Below are positions 51,304-60,377 of a stretch of 64,000 nt of DNA, piece after piece. The notes beneath the pieces were generated by a model. That model had not been told where the DNA came from, did not search any database, and worked only from the letters and a program-made list of their open reading frames with translations. The stretch is taken from assembly GCA_934546985.1 (NCBI GenBank), contig CAKTEE010000006.1, positions 124,001-188,000 of the forward strand. Reading direction: 5' to 3'. Source of the stretch: an uncultured Eubacteriales bacterium. Its GTDB lineage: Bacteria; Bacillota; Clostridia; Oscillospirales; Acutalibacteraceae. The position numbers and the translations under genes are program-made. Position 1 is the stretch's first letter; each line of letters begins with the position of its first letter.

Positions 51304-51968
51304 TTCAAATTGATGTATATTTACATAAACTTATAAATGAATTAAAAATTGCTTTCGACACACGGTTGATTTACGTAGGCTTGCAGGGCAGCTATAGCAG
51401 AAATGAAGCCTCTGAAAACAGTGATATTGATATTGTTGTTATATTAGATGAATTGCAAATGGCAGATATGGATACTTACCGACATATATTAAACGCTTTA
51501 GAATATACAAAACAATCCTGCGGCTTTATTTGCGGAAAAGAGGAAATGAAAAATTGGAACCCATTGGAAATCTGCCAATTTAAACATGAAACAAAAAATT
51601 ATTACGGTGAATTAGAACCTTTGCTTCCTTCCTACCATTTAGCAGATGTAAAAAATCATGTTAAACTCAGCGTCTGCAATCTGTTCCATATGCTTTGCCA
51701 CGAATATATTCATGCTAAACAAGAGGAACGCCGAAAAAATCTTCAGTTTTCTTACAAGGCTGTTTTTTATCTTTTGCAAAATCTTCATTATTTACGCACA
51801 GGTAATTATATAGACACAAAATCGGAACTACTGAATGCACTATCAAATGATAAGGACCGCCTGCTTTTACAAACTGCATTGGATATAAAAGAAAATGAAA
51901 ATTTTAATTTTCAGACAGCAAATAATCTGCTGTTTCAATGGTGCAAAGAAACACTAAAAAGTATGTAG
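51300..51968 (+). CDS. Nucleotidyltransferase-domain protein
   Basis: 222 residues. GLQGSYSRNEASENSDIDIV is the polymerase-beta-like nucleotidyltransferase motif (GS-x-x-R plus DxD). The C-terminal ~110 residues are helical (CNLFHMLCHEYIHAKQEERR, LQFSYKAVFYLLQNLHYLRT), like the helical domain of aminoglycoside nucleotidyltransferases or a HEPN-like bundle, but no RxxxxH HEPN motif is seen. It may transfer NMP to a protein, RNA or small molecule. Coupled to the DUF6688 gene by a four-base overlap; followed by a terminator. Confidence 0.78.
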   Translation: MIQIDVYLHKLINELKIAFDTRLIYVGLQGSYSRNEASENSDIDIVVILDELQMADMDTYRHILNALEYTKQSCGFICGKEEMKNWNPLEICQFKHETKNYYGELEPLLPSYHLADVKNHVKLSVCNLFHMLCHEYIHAKQEERRKNLQFSYKAVFYLLQNLHYLRTGNYIDTKSELLNALSNDKDRLLLQTALDIKENENFNFQTANNLLFQWCKETLKSM

Positions 51969-52015
51969 ACCGATTACAAGAAAGATTATAAAAAACAATC
52001 AGAATAATTAAAATA

Positions 52016-52039
52016 GGCAACCGTTAAAAAACGGTTGCC
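52016..52039 (+). terminator. Terminator of the DUF6688-nucleotidyltransferase operon
   Basis: 10-bp perfect stem GGCAACCGTT (52016-52025) / AACGGTTGCC (52030-52039) with a 4-base loop; the U tract after it is weak. Confidence 0.6.
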
Positions 52040-52108
52040 ATAATAATTAAAGTTTCTTTGATATAACGGACTGTATTCCTTTCAAAAACACATGACTTAA
52101 CATACAAA

Positions 52109-52133
52109 AACGCTCCGGAAATTCCGGAGCGTT
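52109..52133. terminator. Terminator of the surface-protein gene
   Basis: 12-bp perfect stem AACGCTCCGGAA (52109-52120) / TTCCGGAGCGTT (52122-52133) with T runs on both strands; stops the leftward surface-protein transcript. Confidence 0.8.
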
Positions 52134-52153
52134 TTTTATAAAAGAATTATCTC

Positions 52154-54010
52154 TTACAGTCCAAGGCCATAAGCTTTTTCTATCAAAGCAAGAGCATCAG
52201 ATGCAGAAACAGCTGTAGAAGTAACCGTTACATAGATACCATGACCGGTTTCCTGATAGTTTACAAACATACCAAGAGATTCACAGGTATAACGCAGCGG
52301 GCCCATGGTTACACCATTGTTAATGGTAAACGCACTCGGAGCATTTGTGGTACCAAGCAAAGCACCGGTAGAAGAATACTTAGAAACTGCATTGCTGCCC
52401 GGAGTTACCAGCAAGTATTCGCCGTTCGCTTTGTTTGTAACCTTTGTCTTCTGAGTAGCTTCATCATAAGCTACATCAAAGCCGCTTACTTCTGCAATGT
52501 AACGCAGCGGCATCATAGCTGTGCCGTTTACATTGGTAAGGGTTGCATAACCAGTAGCATACTGAGTGGTCGGATATACACTGCCATCAACGTATGCTTT
52601 AGTTGCATCAAACTTCATGACAATCTCTTTGCCAGTTTCAATAACGCCACCACCAACATTAATGGTAATGGAATCTGTTTTTCCGTTTGCTGTAGCTTTC
52701 AATACAGCAGTACCCTCTGCTTTTGCTGTAACAGTAGCCATTGGGTTACCGTTGCCATCGTTGCCGCCGGTAGTCAATGTAACGCAACCAGCCGGAGAAA
52801 CGTTGGTCAATTCCCAAACAACATTGGTGGAACCTGCAACAATTGTGCAGTCAGCAATAAACTGTTTGGACTCATTTACATTCAGACTTGCAGAAGTTAC
52901 ATCTGCACGGTTAGAATCAAGGATGTTCATATAATAACCGCCAGAAGAACCGGATTCTGTAACATAAACATCAAAAGTACCTAATACTGCATTATTCGCA
53001 CCATAAGCAGTTACTGTAGCCAAACCGCCGACAGTTTTACCAGTAACATTTGCACTGCCATCGGAATTCTTTGCAACTGTAATTGCAGAAGTATCACCGC
53101 CGGTAACAGCCCAGGAAGTTACTGACAAGCTGCAGGTAACTTTAACAGTAGTATTTACATCAACTGTTGTAAGACCAACAATCGGGCTACCATTTGCAAG
53201 GAAGTTTGCACTGGTAGCTTCATTAACTTTTACAGTGAAAGTTAAAGTTTTACCATACAGATCCAGAGTAATCTGGGAAGAACCAACATTAGCACCGAGA
53301 ATAGTAACCGGAACACCGGTTGTACCTCTGCTAACGGTTACTGCGTTTCCAGACTGTGTTACCTCTAATTTAGAAGGATCTGTACAATCAACCAAAACAT
53401 CAATTGCCTGACCTTTTTCAATTGTCAGGGTAGAACCGTTTGCAATAGCGCCTTCTACAGTAGAAGCATTCAGCATGATTGTTGCGTTAGTAACGTTGAT
53501 AACAACCTGTGCTGTACCGTTATCGCTGTCAGTTGCAACGAGGGTTACGGAACCAACTTTGCTAAAGCTGACAAGAGCGCCGCCGTTATAGTTATCATTG
53601 AGAGTTGCGCCGCAGGTGTTATTTGTGATAGACCATTTGATGGGAGCCTTATTACTTTCAGCAGTGAAGAAAACTGAGCCTTCTTCAACGCCTACGTTAA
53701 CAGGAGCGGTAACAGCATTGCCTGCACCGTCTTTAATGGTAACATTGCTTACGCTGCCTACTACATTGTAATAGCGATCATCTGGCGGCGGAGTTGTAAT
53801 CCACCAGCAATTGTCTTTAACCTGGTATTTAATACCGTCTACTATTACTGTGTCGCCTACTTGAAGACCATTCCCCTGATTGACACCGACGTCTTCCCAA
53901 CTGGCATAATCTGCTGCACCTGCGATCATTCCGGCTGAGATAACGCCCATGAGCATTACGACAGCAATCAGCAAGCTGAGCGCCTTGGAGAATTTTGCTG
54001 ACTTTTTCAT
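52154..54010 (-). CDS. Secreted Ig-like surface protein with copper-amine-oxidase-N-type C-terminus
   Basis: 618 residues. A signal peptide (MKKSAKFSKALSLLIAVVML, cleavage near GMIAGAA) leads to a start of about 80 residues (YASWEDVGVNQGNGLQVGDT), then three or four Big2/Ig-like repeats (PIKWSITNNTCGATLNDNYN; VTSWAVTGGDTSAITVAKNS; NVVWELTNVSPAGC). The last 150 residues (TNVNGTAMMPLRYIAEVSGF, GVTMGPLRYTCESLGMFVNY) match the copper amine oxidase N-terminal domain often used as a wall-associated stalk. No LPXTG or SLH is seen. ATG 54010 follows GAGGAGG; a long leader and its own promoter suggest strong expression. Confidence 0.85.
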   Translation of the reverse strand: MKKSAKFSKALSLLIAVVMLMGVISAGMIAGAADYASWEDVGVNQGNGLQVGDTVIVDGIKYQVKDNCWWITTPPPDDRYYNVVGSVSNVTIKDGAGNAVTAPVNVGVEEGSVFFTAESNKAPIKWSITNNTCGATLNDNYNGGALVSFSKVGSVTLVATDSDNGTAQVVINVTNATIMLNASTVEGAIANGSTLTIEKGQAIDVLVDCTDPSKLEVTQSGNAVTVSRGTTGVPVTILGANVGSSQITLDLYGKTLTFTVKVNEATSANFLANGSPIVGLTTVDVNTTVKVTCSLSVTSWAVTGGDTSAITVAKNSDGSANVTGKTVGGLATVTAYGANNAVLGTFDVYVTESGSSGGYYMNILDSNRADVTSASLNVNESKQFIADCTIVAGSTNVVWELTNVSPAGCVTLTTGGNDGNGNPMATVTAKAEGTAVLKATANGKTDSITINVGGGVIETGKEIVMKFDATKAYVDGSVYPTTQYATGYATLTNVNGTAMMPLRYIAEVSGFDVAYDEATQKTKVTNKANGEYLLVTPGSNAVSKYSSTGALLGTTNAPSAFTINNGVTMGPLRYTCESLGMFVNYQETGHGIYVTVTSTAVSASDALALIEKAYGLGL

Positions 54011-54153
54011 TGGCAATTTGCCTCCTCTTTGATTTTTTCGCCATTGCCCACCAAAAAATTATGATGAACCACGACAATGAAAATGCGTTCGTTAATTTAC
54101 ATACAATACAACTTTTCTAAAAGCCTATTTATATGTATTTAACCTACGTTTAT

Positions 54154-54182
54154 ATTTTATAACACAAATTACCAAGTTGCAA
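54154..54182 (-). promoter_or_regulatory. Promoter of the surface-protein gene
   Basis: Read leftward: TTGCAA (54177-54182), 17 bases, TAAAAT (54154-54159). It implies a leader of about 135 nt. Confidence 0.55.
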
Positions 54183-54279
54183 GAGCAAAATGAAATCAGC
54201 AAAAATAGCAAATTTATGCCAAAAAACAAGACGGAGCTTTGTTTTTTTTATGATAATAACCACTAAAAATACGCACATA

Positions 54280-55539
54280 TTAAGAATTTGTTATGATTCC
54301 CCGCTTGACTTTCAATTCAAGTATCCGGCGAACAGAAACATCCAGTCTTTCCTGTGTGATGTTCCCGCTCTTTACTGCGGAAATAACAGCATGGTAAGCT
54401 TCCTCAAACTGCTCGGAAGGCGTTCCCCGTTCCTTACTGGTTTCCGGCGTTTGCATCAGCAAAATATCGACACCAGCATTGATTGCAAGAACACTGGATT
54501 CTGCTAAAGTATATTTGTCATAAAGCGCCCTCATAATCATAGAATCTGTAATCGCCACACCATTATATCCCATTTCCTCACGCAGCAATTCAGTCACGAG
54601 CTGATAGGAAATAACCGCCGGTTCATCGTTTCCCGTTACATTTGGTACGGAAATATGTCCTATCATTACCATATCGGCACCGGCATCAATCCCTTTTTGA
54701 AACGGCACTAATTCTACATCTCTCAGTCTTTGTATATCATGTGTAACTGAAGCCGCGCCTGTATGCGTATCGGAAAAAGTATCTCCATGTCCCGGAAAAT
54801 GTTTCAAACAGGAAATAATTCCTTGGCTGTCAAACCCTCTAATCACTGCTGCCACCATTTCAGCAACAAGTTCCGGTTCATTTCCAAATGACCGGGAGCC
54901 TATGACAGGATTATTCGGATTTGTATTGATATCTGCCACAGGCGCAAAATCCAGATTAAAACCAAGATCTTTCAACGCGGTCCCCAATTCTGAACCAACC
55001 TGATAGGCGTTTTTAGGATCTCCTGTCTCTCCGATTTTCGCCATTGCCGGCTGCTTTTTCACTCCCATTTCAGGATTAGAACCAATTCTGCTGACAATTC
55101 CTCCTTCTTCATCCACACCAATAAACGGTTTGCATTTTGATACTGAACTTAAATCTGAAATTAAATTTTTTGTTTGTGTTGGCGTTTGTATATTAGGTTT
55201 AAAGAAAATCCAACCTCCGATATGATATTTTTTTGCCTTTTCCAGCAATTCTGAAGATGCTTCGGAAGTTTCAAAATTATCAACCAGCATTCCTGGATCA
55301 ATCATAAATAATTGTCCGACCTTTTCTTCCAACGTCATGGATTCCAACAATTCATCAACGATACTTCGAGGCTGTGTTGTTTCTTCATTATTTGTCACAG
55401 TAACGCTTGATGAAGTCTCCCGCAATGTCTGTTGAATATTTTGAGATGTATACTGCTCTACAGAGGTCTCGGGCATACTGCATGCGGCTACCATACAAAG
55501 TAATGCAATCACGATAAATATCGATAAAAATTTTTTCAA
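54280..55539 (-). CDS. Glycoside hydrolase family 3 lipoprotein (NagZ-like)
   Basis: 419 residues. The lipobox AAC near residue 20 (LLCMVAACSMPET) makes it a surface lipoprotein with a Thr/Ser/Gln-rich linker to residue 60. The GH3 barrel shows EEKVGQLFMIDPG, FIGVDEEGGIVSRIG, NLDFAPVADINTNPNNPVIG and KHFPGHGDTFSDTHTG, the last with the His-Asp dyad typical of NagZ-type beta-N-acetylhexosaminidases, and GVAITDSMIMRAL carries the nucleophile Asp. It probably trims peptidoglycan or matrix GlcNAc outside the cell. The start is TTG 55539 behind AGGGGGA. Confidence 0.9.
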   Translation of the reverse strand: MKKFLSIFIVIALLCMVAACSMPETSVEQYTSQNIQQTLRETSSSVTVTNNEETTQPRSIVDELLESMTLEEKVGQLFMIDPGMLVDNFETSEASSELLEKAKKYHIGGWIFFKPNIQTPTQTKNLISDLSSVSKCKPFIGVDEEGGIVSRIGSNPEMGVKKQPAMAKIGETGDPKNAYQVGSELGTALKDLGFNLDFAPVADINTNPNNPVIGSRSFGNEPELVAEMVAAVIRGFDSQGIISCLKHFPGHGDTFSDTHTGAASVTHDIQRLRDVELVPFQKGIDAGADMVMIGHISVPNVTGNDEPAVISYQLVTELLREEMGYNGVAITDSMIMRALYDKYTLAESSVLAINAGVDILLMQTPETSKERGTPSEQFEEAYHAVISAVKSGNITQERLDVSVRRILELKVKRGIITNS

Positions 55540-55568
55540 GTATATTCCCCCTTTAAAATATGAAACAA

Positions 55569-55594
55569 ACTCCTGCGGGTTTCTCCGCAGGAGT
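55569..55594 (-). terminator. Terminator between the BY-kinase and GH3 genes
   Basis: 10-bp perfect stem ACTCCTGCGG (55569-55578) / CCGCAGGAGT (55585-55594), followed leftward by TTTGTTTC. It lies 30 bases before the GH3 start, so the GH3 gene depends on readthrough or an unseen promoter. Confidence 0.75.
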
Positions 55595-55621
55595 AATTGT
55601 TTATGAACATACTATTTTGAT

Positions 55622-57205
55622 TTATTCCGTTTCGTCATTATTGGCATCGGCATCCTTATCCGCATCATCATGATGCTCTCCGTAATCGCCGTAACCATAA
55701 CTGCCATAGCCATAGCCTCTGCCGTAACCATAACCTTTACCATAACCATAGCCTTTTCCGTAACCGTAACTTTTTTTATAATACTTTTTATAGTATTTTT
55801 TACCGTAACCATAGCCGCCGGTACCGGATTCAACAACGTTATAAACACAGCCAATAACAGGCGTTCCTCGTTCTCCGAGATCCTGAATTGCTCTGCTGAT
55901 ATCAGGTAAACGTGCAACATCCTGCTTAACAACCAAAATTACTGCATCGCAATAGCCTGAAATAATCGCAGAATCCGTAACCATACTGGCCGGAGGAGAG
56001 TCGATAATAATATAATCAAACTCATCCTGAATGGACTGCATTAAATCTTCCATACGCTGAGAAGATAGATACTCTGCTGAATTTTCAGAAGAGGAACCGC
56101 TGTGAAGGATGAAAATACCCATTTGGTCAACATATTTAATAGATTCCTGCCATGTAGCCTCGCCGCGCAAAATCGGGAGCATACCGATTTTACTGCTTCG
56201 TTTTACACTCAAAAGCTTATGAACTGCAGGTTTTCTCAAGTCGCCGTCAATTAACAAAACAGATTTTCCATTCTGTGCCAGGGAAATCGCAATATTTGCG
56301 GCAACCGTTGTTTTACCTTCATTCTCAACCGTACTGGAAATAAGAAATTTCTTGTAATTATTTTTATCTGAAAGGGTCTCAATCTTCGTACGGATTGATT
56401 TATAGGTTTCAATAAAAGTAAAGCCTGACGTACTGTCATTAACAAGCAAACCTTTGGGGAGCTGACCTTTTTTCATACCCGGGCGGATAACCATAGGCAC
56501 ACTGCCAATAATATTCAAATCCAGTTTGTTCTGAATATCCGCAGATGACTGCACCGTATTGCGGAAATGGTCTGTAAGGAAAAGGAACACTGCTGCCAGC
56601 AACATACCAATAACAGCGCCAATCGCCGTATAGGAACGCTTTGTACTGTTAACAATTGGATTCGCGTTTGCCAAAGGCTTATCCAATATAGAAATGGAAC
56701 AGTTCTCTCCGCCAACAATTTCCGGTGCATTTACCAGAAATACCTCTGAGAATGCAGTACAGGCCGCCTGTGCCATCTCCGGAGTACTTGCGATAAACGT
56801 TGTTTTAATAATGCTGGAGGAGGTTTTTTCTACTATCATAGTAGCGGGGAAATAATCAACAGCCGTTCCCTGCGCTTTTAATTTTTCTACTGCATCAGAT
56901 TTTATATCACGGCTTTGCGCAATGGCTGTAAAAACATCTGCAACCGCACTGCCGGCATAAATATCATTCGAGTTAATCATAGACGAGCCTACGCCATTTG
57001 TATTAAACAGAATGAAAAATGAACAATCTGCCTGATAGGTAGGCACATAAGTTAACAAGGATGAAACAAAACCCACTACTCCAAAAATAACAGCCATTGC
57101 GGCAACAACATACCATTTTTTACGCAGTGTAGATAAAATTCTAAAAATATCAATTCCCTGCGTTTGTTCCATTGACTTTGCAGCTGTTTTATTTGTATCT
57201 GCCAA
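55622..57205 (-). CDS. Wzz-type chain-length protein fused to a BY-kinase (CpsD-like)
   Basis: 527 residues. Residues ~20-210 are a Wzz/CpsC domain with two membrane helices (VAAMAVIFGVVGFVSSLLTY; AIGAVIGMLLAAVFLFLTD). The cytoplasmic tyrosine-kinase part has Walker A SSTVENEGKTTVAANIA, Walker A' LLIDGDLRKPAVH and Walker B YIIIDSPPASM. The C-terminus is a Tyr/Gly/Lys repeat region with over 20 tyrosines (GYGYGKGYGYG) and an acidic tail (DDADKDADANNDE). Such kinases control exopolysaccharide chain length by cycling tail phosphorylation. TTG 57205 is preferred because GGAGTG stands 6 bases upstream. Confidence 0.9.
   Translation of the reverse strand: MADTNKTAAKSMEQTQGIDIFRILSTLRKKWYVVAAMAVIFGVVGFVSSLLTYVPTYQADCSFFILFNTNGVGSSMINSNDIYAGSAVADVFTAIAQSRDIKSDAVEKLKAQGTAVDYFPATMIVEKTSSSIIKTTFIASTPEMAQAACTAFSEVFLVNAPEIVGGENCSISILDKPLANANPIVNSTKRSYTAIGAVIGMLLAAVFLFLTDHFRNTVQSSADIQNKLDLNIIGSVPMVIRPGMKKGQLPKGLLVNDSTSGFTFIETYKSIRTKIETLSDKNNYKKFLISSTVENEGKTTVAANIAISLAQNGKSVLLIDGDLRKPAVHKLLSVKRSSKIGMLPILRGEATWQESIKYVDQMGIFILHSGSSSENSAEYLSSQRMEDLMQSIQDEFDYIIIDSPPASMVTDSAIISGYCDAVILVVKQDVARLPDISRAIQDLGERGTPVIGCVYNVVESGTGGYGYGKKYYKKYYKKSYGYGKGYGYGKGYGYGRGYGYGSYGYGDYGEHHDDADKDADANNDETE
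55681..55818 (-). repeat. Tyr/Gly-coding tandem repeats in the BY-kinase tail
   Basis: Imperfect 6- to 18-base repeats of the type CCATAACCATAGCC on the plus strand encode GYGYGK and KKYYKK units on the minus strand. They could expand or contract in frame. Confidence 0.75.
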
Positions 57206-57325
57206 TCTATTCACTCCAAACTGTATATTCACTTACAACACATTATATAGTATAAACGAGCAAACGTTTTTTGTATAGAGGTTTTACAAAAAAATTTAAA
57301 AAGCTCAGGCATTCCTCACCCTTTT

Positions 57326-58243
57326 TTAATTTTTTAGCCTGCGCCAAACCTTGCAAGGCAGGATAATTTTCAATTTTGTTCCGGCACGCATTTTTTTTAT
57401 ATGCCGTTCCTCTCTGCCTTCCGTAGATTTTAAAAAATCTTCACCAATCATCAAATACCATAACATATTGTTGTATTTCAGTATCTCGCTGTTTTTATAA
57501 TAATGGGAAATCAAACGTTTTTTTTCTTTATATAAATCATAATAATTTTTTATATAGCCTGCCCGGTAATTCCTGATTGCAGAACCTTCCCGAACGTAAT
57601 AATAATACAAAACTTGCGTTGTATAATAATATCTTTGCGTATAAGCAAGATAATTCAAAACAAAAAGATAATCTTCCCCAATGGAAAGTCCCGGTTTGAA
57701 ATGAATATTTTCCCGTTCAATAAGCTTCCTTTTGAACAGCTTGTTCCAAACTGCACAATCGAAACCTTTATATGCCGCAGGCAATAACACACGATCCATT
57801 TCCCTACGCGATAAAGGCTGGTTCACCGAATCAATCCATATAGTATCCGGCGTCTGGATTTCCCATAACGCCCCAGACAAAGAACAATACCGGCAGGAAA
57901 CAAGATCACACTCATATTGAACCGCCAAATGATATAAAACAGAAAACATATTCTTGCTTATCACATCGTCTGCATCCACAAAGCCAACGTATTCCCCTTG
58001 TGCCGCCGCCAGTCCGGCATTACGCGCACAGCTTACCCCTGTATTATTCTGATGAATAACACGCACTCTCGGATTTTTTTCAGCAATCATATCGCAGATT
58101 TTACCAGAACCGTCAAGAGACCCGTCATTCACAAGAATCAATTCCAATGCATCAAGCGTTTGTTCCAGAATACTGGCAACACTTTTTTCTAAATATTTTT
58201 CAGCATTATAAACCGGCATAATCACCGACACTTTGGGGTTCAT
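57326..58243 (-). CDS. Family 2 glycosyltransferase (fourth of four)
   Basis: 305 residues. GT-A fold: VSVIMPVYNAEKYLEKSVAS, ELILVNDGSLDGSG, VSCARNAGLAAAQGEYVGFV and the DxD-like DADD at about 85-88. ISIGEDYLFVLNY-type acidic loop (GLSIGEDYLFVLNYLAYTQR) provides the catalytic base region. It differs from the other three in being shorter and ending in a basic C-terminus. It overlaps the preceding gene by four bases. Donor and acceptor unknown. Confidence 0.9.
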   Translation of the reverse strand: MNPKVSVIMPVYNAEKYLEKSVASILEQTLDALELILVNDGSLDGSGKICDMIAEKNPRVRVIHQNNTGVSCARNAGLAAAQGEYVGFVDADDVISKNMFSVLYHLAVQYECDLVSCRYCSLSGALWEIQTPDTIWIDSVNQPLSRREMDRVLLPAAYKGFDCAVWNKLFKRKLIERENIHFKPGLSIGEDYLFVLNYLAYTQRYYYTTQVLYYYYVREGSAIRNYRAGYIKNYYDLYKEKKRLISHYYKNSEILKYNNMLWYLMIGEDFLKSTEGREERHIKKMRAGTKLKIILPCKVWRRLKN

Positions 58244-59301
58244 TGTGCTTCCCCTTTCAGTTTCCGTAAACGATTATAAGCTCTGTAAAAAAAGCAAAGA
58301 CAAAACGCCGCACGCAGACGCATAAAGAAAAAGCATAAACTTTCATACCACGTCCAGCTTCTCTTTTCGCCGGAACATAAGATTTCCCTCACCATTGGGT
58401 CATTGCAAATTTTCCTTATTTTTTTTACCGACTGCCAAAAGGATCTGCTACAATCCGTCTTGCATTCATTGAAAACGCCTGCCAGCGCAAAATCATATTT
58501 TGTACTTACAATCAACCTATTGTACTGCTCAACAACATCCAACTTTTCGGCAAATTCCCAAAATTTATCAACCAACGCTCGGTTCATTTCCCACAGCTCC
58601 GCACAATAGCCATGATTCAGAGAAGTATCATATATGCAGTAGCAATAAAGCGGTTCATCAAGAAAACAAATACGCTCTGCATAACAAAAATAGTCTAAAA
58701 GAAAAAGCTCGTCCTCATGATTATACTCTTTCTGTGAATAAAAAGCAATATTATTTTCAGAAATAATTTTCTTCTTATAAAGATACAGCCAAATATACCC
58801 CTGCGTTTTTTTAGGATAGAGAACTGTTTCATCGCCAAAAATATGTGCAGCTACCTGATAAATCAAAACATCCCGCTCATAGCATCCTGTTGGCAAACTT
58901 GCAGGACAAACCATACGCTCTTCATTCTTTTGATGAACAGAATAAAATCCGCATCCTGCAATATCAGCCTGATTTTCCGTAAGGGACATATATAAACGTT
59001 CCATCATTTCAGGACAAATAAAATCATCAGGGTCCACAAACCCAATATATTCCCCTTTGGCAATTGCTATGCCTGCATTACGCGCACTGCTGACGCCGGC
59101 ATTTTCTTGATGGATAACATGAATTTCTTCATATTTTTCAGCATATTCATCGCATATTTGTCCGGAATTATCAGGAGAGCCGTCATCCACTAAAATAATT
59201 TCAATCCCCTGTAAAGTCTGTGCGAGAATACTGTCAATACATCTGCTCAAATATTTTTCAACTTTATAAATCGGCACAATAATACTAAGCTTTACTTCCA
59301 A
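58240..59301 (-). CDS. Family 2 glycosyltransferase (third of four)
   Basis: 353 residues. LSIIVPIYKVEKYLSRCIDS, EIILVDDGSPDNSGQICDE, VSSARNAGIAIAKGEYIGFV and DPDD mark the GT-A domain; YNHEDELFLLDYFCYAERIC holds the acidic pair. The C-terminal 60 residues include a hydrophobic segment (LCFFFMRLRAAFCLCFFYRA) likely to touch the membrane. Paralogous to the genes at 59323 and 60378 (same length and block order, for example a NHEDELF/FHEDELF motif). TTG start behind GCAGGTG. Confidence 0.9.
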   Translation of the reverse strand: MEVKLSIIVPIYKVEKYLSRCIDSILAQTLQGIEIILVDDGSPDNSGQICDEYAEKYEEIHVIHQENAGVSSARNAGIAIAKGEYIGFVDPDDFICPEMMERLYMSLTENQADIAGCGFYSVHQKNEERMVCPASLPTGCYERDVLIYQVAAHIFGDETVLYPKKTQGYIWLYLYKKKIISENNIAFYSQKEYNHEDELFLLDYFCYAERICFLDEPLYCYCIYDTSLNHGYCAELWEMNRALVDKFWEFAEKLDVVEQYNRLIVSTKYDFALAGVFNECKTDCSRSFWQSVKKIRKICNDPMVREILCSGEKRSWTWYESLCFFFMRLRAAFCLCFFYRAYNRLRKLKGEAQ

Positions 59302-59322
59302 CTATTTCACCTGCTGCATTCG

Positions 59323-60375
59323 TTATAATGTTTTCCGTTTTGTTATTTTTAAGTAATGGTAAAGGACAAAACGAACAACTGCCGGATGATTTTTTTTTGC
59401 CATTGCTAAAATAAAGCTTATCATTTTCGGTTCATGAAAAACAATGGGTTCACGAAAAACACGTTTCGTCTCTTCATCTTCAAACACCGTCCTAATTTGA
59501 GCAGTACGTTCTCCGGAAGTCAGCGCAACAGAAGGTAAACAAGCACAAAACGTAGTATATATTACAAAAAAAAGCAGATACATATCAATCCGGCGTCCGC
59601 ATTCATGCGCAATTCCATATTCCTCTGCAATTTCATGATATCTGTTAATCAGCCGCTTTCCCATTTCCCACATATTATTCCAATGGCGATGGCTCAAGGA
59701 ACCCTCCTGAAAATAATAATGATAAAGGGGCTGGTCTAAATAAACGACTCGATGAACATGTTTCATAAACGCAAAGTAAAACAGCTCGTCTTCATGAAAT
59801 ATCTCTCGTTCTGATTGAAAACGGATTTGATTGGTTTCTAAAATTTCCCTGCGGAAAATCCCCATACATCCATATCCATTCACACCCTTATTGCCAACCC
59901 GTTTTTCATTGCCCAGCAAAGGCTTCACTAAAAGCTGTACTATTTGTTCATAACTATAACATCCCTCAGGTAAATTGGAAGGACCAATGATCCATGTGCC
60001 TTTATCGTTTCTGTATTTGTAACCGCAGCCAACAAAATCCGCTTGTTTTTCCTCCGCCTGTTGATACAGTAACCTATACATTTCAGGTTCCACTGCATCG
60101 TCGGAATCTACAAAACCAATAAACTCTCCCAAAGCAACATTCAACCCTGCATTACGTGCACCGCTAGCACCTTTGTTTTCTTGAGAATACGCTCTGACTT
60201 TCGGAGAAGCCTCCATATATTTTTTGCATATCTCCCAGCTATTGTCTGTGGAACCATCATCAATCAATATAATCTCAATTTCCTGAAGCGTTTGCGCCAA
60301 AATGCTGTCAACACATCGCCGCAATGTATTCTCAGCACAATAAACCGGTACAATAATACTAACTTTCGGTTGCAT
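59323..60375 (-). CDS. Family 2 glycosyltransferase (second of four)
   Basis: 350 residues. VSIIVPVYCAENTLRRCVDS, EIILIDDGSTDNSWEICKK, GASGARNAGLNVALGEFIGF and VDSDD define the nucleotide-sugar domain; IFHEDELFYFAFMKHVHRVV is the acceptor-side acidic motif. An ordinary ATG behind AGGAGGAG. It lies two bases from the next upstream gene, so the array is one transcript. Specificity unknown. Confidence 0.9.
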   Translation of the reverse strand: MQPKVSIIVPVYCAENTLRRCVDSILAQTLQEIEIILIDDGSTDNSWEICKKYMEASPKVRAYSQENKGASGARNAGLNVALGEFIGFVDSDDAVEPEMYRLLYQQAEEKQADFVGCGYKYRNDKGTWIIGPSNLPEGCYSYEQIVQLLVKPLLGNEKRVGNKGVNGYGCMGIFRREILETNQIRFQSEREIFHEDELFYFAFMKHVHRVVYLDQPLYHYYFQEGSLSHRHWNNMWEMGKRLINRYHEIAEEYGIAHECGRRIDMYLLFFVIYTTFCACLPSVALTSGERTAQIRTVFEDEETKRVFREPIVFHEPKMISFILAMAKKNHPAVVRFVLYHYLKITKRKTL

Positions 60376-60377
60376 GT

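Noticed and set aside
52241..52984. 247-codon plus-strand frame opposite the surface-protein gene
   Set aside because: The low-complexity antisense of Ig-like repeats gives long open frames; Cys/Ile-rich product without any domain.
55681..55818. Short tandem repeats that could be mistaken for a CRISPR-like array
   Set aside because: They are coding repeats for a tyrosine/glycine tail, with no spacers of constant length and no cas genes.
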